Part shown: piece by piece, positions 1 through 4,656 of the stretch | How the letters are laid out: the number at the start of each line of letters is the position of its first letter | Position numbering within the stretch: position 1 is the stretch's first letter | From: an uncultured Pseudobdellovibrionaceae bacterium | GTDB taxonomy: Bacteria; Bdellovibrionota; Bdellovibrionia; Bdellovibrionales; JAMPXM01 | DNA length: 6,247 nt | Direction of reading: 5' to 3' | Assembly (NCBI GenBank): GCA_934277865.1 | Contig: CAKQVW010000179.1 | Span: forward strand, 1-6,247 | Translations under genes and position numbers: made by a program | Notes under the pieces: model-generated | Seen by the model: only the letters and a program-made list of their open reading frames with translations | The model's database searches: none | What the model was told of the DNA's origin: nothing

Positions 1-170
1 AGCCAGCCGTGCAGCGGGTTCGCGTCCGGCTCGGTCGGGAACACCGAGACGTTCGACGAGATCTTCGGGAGCACCTCCGGCTTTTCTCCGCCAGCAAGCG
101 CATCGCCAGAGGCCAACCCAAATACGCCTATCGCCAATAGCCCCAAAACTGTTTTCGAAATCACGTCCAT
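1..170 (-). CDS. N-terminus of an exported protein of unknown function (partial, runs off window)
   Basis: An ATG at 170 opens a frame that stays open for 56 codons to the window edge, so the C-terminus is missing. Residues 1-26 look like a Sec signal peptide: a short N-region with one Lys (MDVISK), a hydrophobic core (about residues 8-20) and an Ala-Leu-Ala motif ending at residue 26, followed by GGEK. There is no cysteine at the cleavage site, so it is probably not a lipoprotein. The visible mature part is polar and proline-containing (PEVLPKISS, FPTEPDANP) and I do not recognise a family. The gene starts 11 nt after the comF stop, so it is probably co-transcribed with comF. The Shine-Dalgarno is weak (GGTGAG or GGGG upstream). 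The signal peptide and open frame make it a credible gene, but its function cannot be assigned from this fragment. Confidence 0.7.
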   Translation of the reverse strand, partial: MDVISKTVLGLLAIGVFGLASGDALAGGEKPEVLPKISSNVSVFPTEPDANPLHGW

Positions 171-181
171 ACCCCATTCTC

Positions 182-913
182 TCACCGAGCCCCCCTAGGT
201 CCGCAAGCCCGCCAGACCATGGCCCACGCTTCAAAGTTGCGTGGTTTACCCAGGGCCCTCCAGGCCGCAACCGCGGTCGAGCCCGTGACAATCACATCGT
301 CAATAAACAAGTATCCCGGTGCATCCAGGACCCGCGCCCTCACTGCCTGAGTCAGCCCCGACGAGAGGACCATCTCCGATTCCAGCCTCTCAACTCGAGT
401 TTTTGTCTTCTGAGCGCGACCATCACCGCGGCCGCGGCCCCACCAACCCGCACGTCGCTCGAATATAGCAAATTCTGGAAACTCCATTCCGGCAAGTATC
501 GACAGCTCGCGCGCGAGGTCTTTTGCGTGACCATCCCCCCGAAACTGAACCGAAGGCGGAACAAGAACCATCCAGTCTCGTTTTGTGCGCATATGGCGCC
601 CCGCCAGCGCACGTTGATAGATTTCCGACGACCAAACGCGAATCAGGTCGGGATTCGGCTGGCCCTTTGCCATCAAGACCGACTGGCGAATGATCTCCGA
701 TTTCATCACCCAACTGTGCTCGTTACTTGGAGAATCCTCCCAGCGCCACGCCGCCCGCATCGGAAACGGAAAGTCGGTGATGAGTTGCAGAGTTTCAGCG
801 GCGTGGTCACTCGAATCGGCGCGATGCAGTTCATACCAACAACGCGGGCAATACACGCGCGCGCTTGCTCCGCATCCAGGACATCTGTTGAAAATTCGAA
901 GAAGTGAAATCAT
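182..913 (-). CDS. comF: ComF/GntX-family phosphoribosyltransferase-like protein
   Basis: This 243-residue protein has the two ComF hallmarks. An N-terminal zinc-finger pattern is formed by C11, C14, C22 and C25 (CPGC and CPRC), and a C-terminal type I phosphoribosyltransferase PRPP loop lies at about 202-213 (FIDDVIVTGST, acidic pair D205/D206). Between them, QKTKTRVERLES (about 168-179) matches the QKT-x-x-R-xx-R-L segment typical of the family. Length is close to E. coli GntX. In naturally competent bacteria ComF is a cytoplasmic protein needed for DNA uptake and transformation; elsewhere the role is unclear, so competence should not be assumed here. The start is the only in-frame ATG, GTG or TTG between the upstream in-frame stop and the zinc finger. 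Its GCGAGG sequence directly abuts the ATG, an unusually short Shine-Dalgarno spacing, so initiation may be weak or coupled to rlmH 76 nt upstream. Confidence 0.9.
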   Translation of the reverse strand: MISLLRIFNRCPGCGASARVYCPRCWYELHRADSSDHAAETLQLITDFPFPMRAAWRWEDSPSNEHSWVMKSEIIRQSVLMAKGQPNPDLIRVWSSEIYQRALAGRHMRTKRDWMVLVPPSVQFRGDGHAKDLARELSILAGMEFPEFAIFERRAGWWGRGRGDGRAQKTKTRVERLESEMVLSSGLTQAVRARVLDAPGYLFIDDVIVTGSTAVAAWRALGKPRNFEAWAMVWRACGPRGAR

Positions 914-990
914 CCTCGCACGTCTTGCAAGGGTGGTACTTATCCCTTCGCACCGGGTTCAAGCCGACGCGGCATTCGCACTGCGTCCAG

Positions 991-1464
991 CTAACCTTCG
1001 TTGTGATACGGGAGATTCTTTTGAATCGAGATGGCACGGTAGACCTGCTCAAGGACCACAGCCTGAGCAAGATGGTGATTTAAGACAAAGCTGGAAAGCG
1101 AAACAACTTGGTCGGCCCGCGTCCGCATTTCTTCGTCAAAGCCGAAGGCGCCACCGACACAGAACACGATGCGGGCGCGTCCGGCTGCCAGCCAGCGCTC
1201 CATTTTTTTTGAAAACTGAAGTGAGGTGAAGCTTTCTCCGCGTTCGTCAAAGACAACGACGTAGTCGTTGGGTTTGATGCGGTCGAGAAAGAGTTTGGAT
1301 TCCGACTTTCGTTTCACGTCGCCAGCCGAACGATCGTCCTTGGACGGCTTCATGCGTACGATCTCTGTTTTATAGAAGCGCGAGACTTTCTTTTCGTACT
1401 CGGCCTCAAACTCGCGCATCCACGGCTCTTTATCGCCGCCGACAAAGAGAAACTGCAAAATCAT
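991..1464 (-). CDS. rlmH: 23S rRNA (pseudouridine1915-N3)-methyltransferase RlmH
   Basis: This SPOUT-class methyltransferase has 157 residues, against 155 in E. coli RlmH. It uses S-adenosylmethionine to methylate N3 of pseudouridine 1915 in helix 69 of 23S rRNA, acting on assembled 70S ribosomes. Visible landmarks are VFDERGESFTSLQFSKKM (about 71-88), the SAM-binding trefoil-knot loop FCVGGAFGF (101-109), and the SLSS...HHLAQAVVLEQVYRA knot helix (about 122-144) with the PYH tail at 152-154. Its ATG overlaps the nadD-rsfS stop in an ATGA junction (4 nt), so translation is probably coupled. Two positions differ from the sequences I recall: the Arg of the H-x-L-x-R helix motif is Gln134, and the basic residue after the terminal YH is Asn155. 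The rsfS-rlmH order is widely conserved, which supports the assignment. Confidence 0.95.
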   Translation of the reverse strand: MILQFLFVGGDKEPWMREFEAEYEKKVSRFYKTEIVRMKPSKDDRSAGDVKRKSESKLFLDRIKPNDYVVVFDERGESFTSLQFSKKMERWLAAGRARIVFCVGGAFGFDEEMRTRADQVVSLSSFVLNHHLAQAVVLEQVYRAISIQKNLPYHNEG

Positions 1465-2501
1465 GGCGCCAATTTGTCTTTGATCGCCAACTCGCGTGCG
1501 TTTTTCCAGAGCTCTTCGAGACGATACTCCTGACGAACAAAATCATAGAAGACATGAACGATCAGCGAGCCGTAATCGAGAAGCACCCATCGGCCTTCCG
1601 AAACACCTTCCACACTTTGTGGGAAGACGTTGAATTCTTCTTTCACGGCCGCCTGCACGGCTTCCGCCAAAGCCGCTGTGTGCCGCGTGCTTGTACCGGA
1701 CGCAATCAACGCAAATTCGGTTGGAGCATTCGTCGGACGAAGATCAAAGCCGCGCACGTTTAAGCCCTTTTTCGAGAACAGAGCGTCCGCACAGAAGTGC
1801 GTGAACTGCTCGTAGTCTCCAACACGCGCGCCAATAGGCCCATAGAGCCCCTTGGACTTGATGAATTCCTCAACCTCAATCGACATGTACTTTTCGACCG
1901 AACGCCCTGTGCGAAGGCGCTTACGCAAATCCGTCGCCGAAACTTCGGCATCTGGCATCCGCACGAATTCAATATGACGGCCGGTAATTAGCTGACCAAA
2001 ACCTTTTTCGAAATCCGAAACGTACGGGCGAAGTCCTTCTGGAAAATCCAACGTGCTGGTCGGAAGACTGTGGCCCGCGCGAGACACAACGACCACATTC
2101 GCAAGTTCCAAAATTCGGTCAATGCGGTGCCAACGATCGAGTTCTTCAAACTGATCCATTCCAATAATGAGATGCATGCCCGCCGGATCAAACTCTTTGG
2201 CGTAGGATTCAAGAGTCGTTGCTGTATAGGAGAGTCCGCCGCGCTTGATTTCGCGGTCATCAACCGTGACGTAATCTGCGTCCGAGTGAAACCCAATGCG
2301 ACACATTTCCAGACGATCTTCATCCTTTGGACCATCCGTGCGTGGTTTTCTCGGGTTCTGAGCCGCCGGCACAACAAAAATCTTCTCAAGATTCAGTCGC
2401 GAACGGACCGTGCGAACACACTGAAGATGCCCGATGTGAAGCGGATCAAAAGTTCCGCCAAAGATACCGATACGTGCATCACTCATAGTTTGTTGGCTCA
2501 C
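1461..2501 (-). CDS. nadD-rsfS: Fused nicotinate-nucleotide adenylyltransferase / ribosomal silencing factor (NadD-RsfS)
   Basis: One 346-residue frame carries two proteins that are normally separate. Residues about 10-221 are NadD, which makes nicotinate adenine dinucleotide from nicotinate mononucleotide and ATP in NAD synthesis. It shows the nucleotidyltransferase signature GIFGGTFDPLHIGHL (12-26; H22 and H25), LIIGMDQFEELDRWHR (111-126) and VSATDLRKRL (187-196), and ends in KGLY like stand-alone NadD. After about 8 linker residues, 229-336 match RsfS, which binds uL14 on the 50S subunit and blocks subunit joining in starvation: ALIASGTSTRH (264-274), VEG (297-299), RWVLLDYGSLIVHVF (304-318) and YRLEELW (326-332). 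The linker has no in-frame ATG, GTG or TTG; the nearest is ATG206, inside NadD. The annotated start is GTG at 2501, overlapping the obg stop as GTGA; ATG at 2486 (Met6) is an equally good alternative with GTGAG upstream. In NadD, the usual PPHK/R motif reads NPRK (49-52). Confidence 0.93.
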   Translation of the reverse strand: MSQQTMSDARIGIFGGTFDPLHIGHLQCVRTVRSRLNLEKIFVVPAAQNPRKPRTDGPKDEDRLEMCRIGFHSDADYVTVDDREIKRGGLSYTATTLESYAKEFDPAGMHLIIGMDQFEELDRWHRIDRILELANVVVVSRAGHSLPTSTLDFPEGLRPYVSDFEKGFGQLITGRHIEFVRMPDAEVSATDLRKRLRTGRSVEKYMSIEVEEFIKSKGLYGPIGARVGDYEQFTHFCADALFSKKGLNVRGFDLRPTNAPTEFALIASGTSTRHTAALAEAVQAAVKEEFNVFPQSVEGVSEGRWVLLDYGSLIVHVFYDFVRQEYRLEELWKNARELAIKDKLAP

Positions 2502-3517
2502 TTCAAAACCCGCTTTCCAATTTCTGTGGCTAGTTCTTTCAGGCCTTTTTTTGCGGCAGCCGAAATCACCATCGTCTCAATTCCCGCACGACGGAAGCGC
2601 CCTTGCAACTCTTCCATCTCTTCCAAACGAAGCGCATCGGCTTTGTTTAGAACGACCAGCCGATCTCGCGTCGCTAACGGACGATAATCTGGGTCGTCCT
2701 TCTTCACGAGGTCGTATTGCTGAAGTTCATTTTCAATATCCAAGTAGTCTTGAAAAGGGTCTCTTCCACCCGCGCCACTGGCGTCGACAAGGTGAATAAA
2801 AAGACCCGTGCGTTCGATGTGTCTTAAAAACTGAATCCCAAGCCCAACACCCTTGTGCGCCCCAGGCACCAAACCTGGAATATCAGCCATCACAAAAGTC
2901 TGTTCATCATTGGCTTTCACAACGCCAAGGTTGGGGACCAGAGTCGTAAACGGATAGTCGGCGATCTTGGGGCGCGCCGAGGACAAGACAGAAATCAACG
3001 TCGATTTCCCAGCGTTGGGATAACCGATCACCCCGACATCGGCGATGAGTTTAAGTTCCAGATGAATGGCACGCGATTCACCATCTTCGCCGGGTTGTGC
3101 GATTTCGGGAGCTTGGTTCACGCTGTTGCGAAAGAACCAATTTCCCTTTCCTCCGCGCCCGCCACTGAGAAACAAGACGTCACCCGGCTCTTCGAGATCC
3201 ATCAGAATCTCATTGGTCTCGGAGTCGCGAACCACAGTTCCAGGCGGCACACGCAAGTAGAGATCCTGCCCGTCGTGCCCCGTCATGTTGCGACCTTTAC
3301 CCGGTTCGCCATCTGGCGCACGAAACTTTCGTTTATAGCGGTAATCGAGCAGCGTATTCACCTGCGCCGACACTCGAAAATAAACGTGGCCTCCACGGCC
3401 ACCGTCTCCACCATCAGGACCACCACGAGGACTCATAGATTCACGGCGGAAACTGATCGCTCCCGCTCCTCCGTGTCCGGAGCTCACCGTGATACTAACC
3501 TCATCCACGAACTTCAT
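2498..3517 (-). CDS. obg: Obg/CgtA GTPase, 50S ribosome assembly factor
   Basis: This 339-residue Obg protein is a slow GTPase that binds the maturing 50S subunit and links its assembly to growth and stress signals. The glycine-rich Obg fold covers about 1-158 (MKFVDEVSITVSSGHGGAGA, GGPDGGDGGRGG and GGRGGKGN). The GTPase domain carries G1 GYPNAGKST (165-173), G2 in FTTL (190-193), G3 DIPG (212-215), G4 NKAD (291-294) and G5 SAA (319-321). The protein stops about 18 residues after G5, so it lacks both the OCT domain of Gram-positive Obg and the long acidic tail of E. coli ObgE. I chose the ATG at 3517, which starts the conserved MKFVDE sequence behind AAGGA at 4-nt spacing. An in-frame ATG at 3568 would add 17 residues encoded by the terminator-like hairpin and is rejected. 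It sits downstream of rpmA, as in most bacteria, and its TGA overlaps the nadD-rsfS start. Confidence 0.97.
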   Translation of the reverse strand: MKFVDEVSITVSSGHGGAGAISFRRESMSPRGGPDGGDGGRGGHVYFRVSAQVNTLLDYRYKRKFRAPDGEPGKGRNMTGHDGQDLYLRVPPGTVVRDSETNEILMDLEEPGDVLFLSGGRGGKGNWFFRNSVNQAPEIAQPGEDGESRAIHLELKLIADVGVIGYPNAGKSTLISVLSSARPKIADYPFTTLVPNLGVVKANDEQTFVMADIPGLVPGAHKGVGLGIQFLRHIERTGLFIHLVDASGAGGRDPFQDYLDIENELQQYDLVKKDDPDYRPLATRDRLVVLNKADALRLEEMEELQGRFRRAGIETMVISAAAKKGLKELATEIGKRVLK

Positions 3518-3521
3518 ACGT

Positions 3522-3526
3522 TCCTT
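3522..3526 (-). promoter_or_regulatory. Shine-Dalgarno of obg that fixes the start
   Basis: AAGGA lies 4 nt before the ATG at 3517 and directly after the T-rich tract of the hairpin. It supports the start at MKFVDE rather than the longer in-frame start at 3568. The spacing is slightly short. Confidence 0.7.
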
Positions 3527-3527
3527 G

Positions 3528-3559
3528 AAAATATAAAGGGCTGGTCGCAGACCAGCCCT
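3528..3559 (-). terminator. Intrinsic-terminator-like hairpin between rpmA and obg
   Basis: Reading the minus strand, the arms AGGGCTGGTC and GACCAGCCCT form a perfect 10-bp, GC-rich stem around a TGC loop (3537-3559), followed at once by TTATATTTT. This is the classic architecture of a Rho-independent terminator, although the T tract is interrupted by two A residues. It lies 44 nt after the rpmA stop and 10 nt before the obg start. Since obg has no good promoter of its own downstream of the hairpin, it probably acts as a partial terminator or attenuator that lowers obg-nadD-rsfS-rlmH expression relative to the r-protein genes. It might instead be an mRNA 3'-end stabiliser or processing site. 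A weak -10-like CATAAT (3590-3595) upstream lacks a convincing -35. Confidence 0.6.
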
Positions 3560-3603
3560 CCTTAGCAATCTCGTAGCAACTACGCTTCGATTATGCCGAC
3601 CGC

Positions 3604-3870
3604 TTATGCGGATTTTTGAGCAGGATAAACGCTGACCTTCATGCGGTCTTTGTTGATGCGCTCGAATTTTACGTGGCCAGTTGTTACCGAATAAATCGTG
3701 TGGTCACGGCCCATGCGAACACCTGTTCCGAGGTGGAACTTTGTTCCACGCTGGCGAACGATGATCACGCCCGGTTGTACGGACTCACCACCGAAAGCTT
3801 TCACGCCAAGGCGCTGTCCTTTACTGTCCCGACCGTTCCGCGTACTACCTGCTGCCTTCTTACTTGCCAT
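3604..3870 (-). CDS. rpmA: 50S ribosomal protein bL27
   Basis: This 88-residue bL27 is close to the E. coli protein throughout, with the signature ASKKAAGSTRNGRDS near the N-terminus, then QRLGVKAFGGESV (19-31) and IIVRQRGTKFHLGTGVRMGRDHTIY (36-60). bL27 sits at the peptidyl-transferase centre, where its flexible N-terminal tail reaches the 3' end of P-site tRNA. The protein begins directly with MASKK and has no Firmicute-type cleavable extension, so no dedicated processing protease is needed. The start follows a GAGG Shine-Dalgarno at 9-nt spacing, 18 nt after the rplU stop, so the two genes form the usual rplU-rpmA pair. Confidence 0.98.
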   Translation of the reverse strand: MASKKAAGSTRNGRDSKGQRLGVKAFGGESVQPGVIIVRQRGTKFHLGTGVRMGRDHTIYSVTTGHVKFERINKDRMKVSVYPAQKSA

Positions 3871-3888
3871 GACTTAAACCCTCGCTAA

Positions 3889-4458
3889 TTACTTCTTAGA
3901 CGTTTTCTTTGCGGCTTTTTTCGCGCCTTTTTTAGCGCCGGCTTTTGCCTTTGTTTTCTTCGCAGCCGTCTTTTTCTTAGGAGCTGCTGTTTTTTTCTTC
4001 GCTGTTATAACGGCTGCTTTTTTCTTTTTCGCCGCGACTACAGCTTTCTTGCCAGAAGCTTTGAGCGACTCGATGTACGCCTTCTGACGAGCTTCTTTTT
4101 TCGCAGGATCTACAACCTGAGGCTTCGAGTCTGCTTTCGCAGTTTGGCCGTCTGGCGAAGTGATCGCTGCAACGAAGAGCTCTGTGAAGTCTTGGCGATG
4201 GCCGTGTGTGCGGCGATAACCTTGACGACGCTTCTTCTTGAAAACTGTGATTTTCGCTTCGCGGTCTTGGCGAACAACCGTCACTGTGACTTTTGCGTTT
4301 TTCGCTGCCGAACCGATGAACGACTTGTCACCGCCGACCATAAGAACGTCAGTAAGGTCGAATGTTTCGCCTGGATTCTTCTCAAGCTTTTGAACACGAA
4401 CAACGTCGCCGGCCTGAACACGATATTGCTTACCGCCGGTGCGAATGATGGCGAACAT
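3889..4458 (-). CDS. rplU: 50S ribosomal protein bL21 with long Lys/Ala-rich C-terminal extension
   Basis: Residues 1-101 are a normal bL21 core: MFAIIRTGGKQYRV at the start, GDVVRVQKLE, ETFDLTDVLM, and the signature VFKKKRRQGYRRTHGHRQDFT (72-92). bL21 binds 23S rRNA during early 50S assembly. E. coli bL21 ends near residue 103, but this protein continues to 189. The added part begins with a mixed segment (102-133) and then becomes extremely basic: residues 134-189 hold 24 Lys and 17 Ala out of 56, in repeats such as AKKKTAAPKKKTAAKK, resembling histone-H1-like bacterial tails. The start at 4458 is fixed by core homology and an AAGGAG Shine-Dalgarno at 7-nt spacing. A longer in-frame start at 4542 would translate the promoter and leader region and is rejected. 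rpmA follows after 18 nt. Confidence 0.96.
   Translation of the reverse strand: MFAIIRTGGKQYRVQAGDVVRVQKLEKNPGETFDLTDVLMVGGDKSFIGSAAKNAKVTVTVVRQDREAKITVFKKKRRQGYRRTHGHRQDFTELFVAAITSPDGQTAKADSKPQVVDPAKKEARQKAYIESLKASGKKAVVAAKKKKAAVITAKKKTAAPKKKTAAKKTKAKAGAKKGAKKAAKKTSKK
3892..4059 (-). repeat. Low-complexity Lys/Ala-coding tract in rplU
   Basis: This DNA encodes residues 134-189 of bL21. It consists of irregular AAG/AAA and GCN codon runs, so the plus strand appears as a pyrimidine-rich tract. The protein repeats (KKTAA, AKK, KKA) are degenerate and not exact at the DNA level, which suggests selection for composition rather than recent slippage. The tract lengths could still vary between strains. 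Confidence 0.8.
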
Positions 4459-4465
4459 TTTAGAA

Positions 4466-4471
4466 CTCCTT
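4466..4471 (-). promoter_or_regulatory. Strong Shine-Dalgarno of rplU
   Basis: AAGGAG with a 7-nt spacer precedes the ATG at 4458. It is the best ribosome binding site in the window and settles the rplU start. It begins immediately next to the 3' arm of the leader hairpin, so folding could affect access to it. Confidence 0.85.
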
Positions 4472-4490
4472 AACCAAGACCTCTTGGTCA
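4471..4490 (-). promoter_or_regulatory. Leader hairpin abutting the rplU ribosome binding site
   Basis: On the minus strand ACCAAG and CTTGGT pair around an AGGT loop. A G-U pair and an outer U-A pair extend the stem to about 8 bp. The 3' arm ends where AAGGAG begins. A run of eight T residues (4492-4499) precedes it in the transcript, so it is not a terminator in the rplU direction. R-protein operons often carry autoregulatory leader structures, and an L21 leader family is known in Firmicutes; whether this hairpin has such a role is inference. Confidence 0.4.
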
Positions 4491-4512
4491 CAAAAAAAAT
4501 AGGAAGCACACG

Positions 4513-4542
4513 TTGATGCCATGGCGCCCTAGGCATTGTCAA
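4513..4542 (-). promoter_or_regulatory. Predicted sigma-70-type promoter for rplU-rpmA
   Basis: A perfect -35 hexamer TTGACA (4537-4542) is followed after 18 nt by CATCAA (4513-4518), which matches three of six -10 positions but is preceded by TG plus one base, an extended -10 feature. It would give a leader of roughly 50 nt before rplU. The strong -35 and the position in the only sizeable gap support it; the weak -10 keeps confidence moderate. Confidence 0.5.
4516..4536. repeat. Imperfect 21-bp palindrome in the promoter spacer
   Basis: ATGCC at one end pairs with GGCAT at the other, and an inner GG/CC pair extends the symmetry after two mismatches. The segment also contains three overlapping six-base palindromes (CCATGG, GGCGCC and CCTAGG). 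It fills the spacer between the -35 and -10 of the predicted rplU promoter, where a dimeric regulator could bind. No known operator is recognised. Confidence 0.35.
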
Positions 4543-4562
4543 TGAAATCAGCAGTTTGAAAC

Positions 4563-4576
4563 GAGGGAAAACCCTC
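4563..4576 (-). other. Small hairpin in the rng-rplU gap
   Basis: GAGGG, a TTTT loop and CCCTC form a 5-bp stem on the minus strand. It is followed by GTTTC rather than a proper T tract, so it would be at best a weak terminator for rng. Confidence 0.25.
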
Positions 4577-4616
4577 TGCTTAAACCACTAGCGTTCGTCC
4601 CCACGAAGCCGCAGAT

Positions 4617-4649
4617 TTGCTGCCGCCAAAATCCCCACTTGAGCAGCAA
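4617..4649 (-). repeat. Inverted repeat just after the rng stop
   Basis: TTGCTGC and GCAGCAA form a 7-bp inverted repeat with a 19-nt loop, starting 8 nt after the rng stop codon. With a one-base bulge the stem can extend by about 2-3 bp. It has no T tract. It could protect the rng mRNA end or be a processing site. Confidence 0.3.
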
Positions 4650-4656
4650 TCCCTTG

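Noticed and set aside
690..1229. Plus-strand open frame spanning the comF-rlmH region
   Set aside because: It is antisense to two identified genes, with an Arg/Ser/Ala-rich composition typical of shadow frames and no motif.
3556..3563. AAGGAGG-like sequence in the rpmA-obg gap as a ribosome binding site
   Set aside because: No start codon lies at a suitable distance in an open frame; it is part of the hairpin's 5' flank.
2855..3565. Long plus-strand open frame (236 codons) opposite obg
   Set aside because: It is fully antisense to a well-conserved gene and its product is low-complexity without recognisable motifs, so it is a shadow of obg codon usage.
3518..3568. In-frame 17-residue extension of Obg
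   Set aside because: It would translate the terminator-like hairpin, and the family starts at MKFVDE, which has its own AAGGA.
3572..3584. Small CGTAG/CTACG hairpin after rpmA
   Set aside because: A 5-bp stem with a 3-nt loop and no T tract is expected by chance; the adjacent 10-bp hairpin is the credible signal.
3590..3595. CATAAT as a -10 box for an obg promoter
   Set aside because: The hexamer matches five of six positions but no reasonable -35 lies 16-18 nt upstream, and the transcript would run straight into the hairpin.
4459..4542. In-frame N-terminal extension of bL21 from an ATG at 4542
   Set aside because: The 28 extra residues have no bL21 homology and would be encoded by the promoter and leader. 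The conserved MFAIIRTGGKQY start has a strong Shine-Dalgarno.
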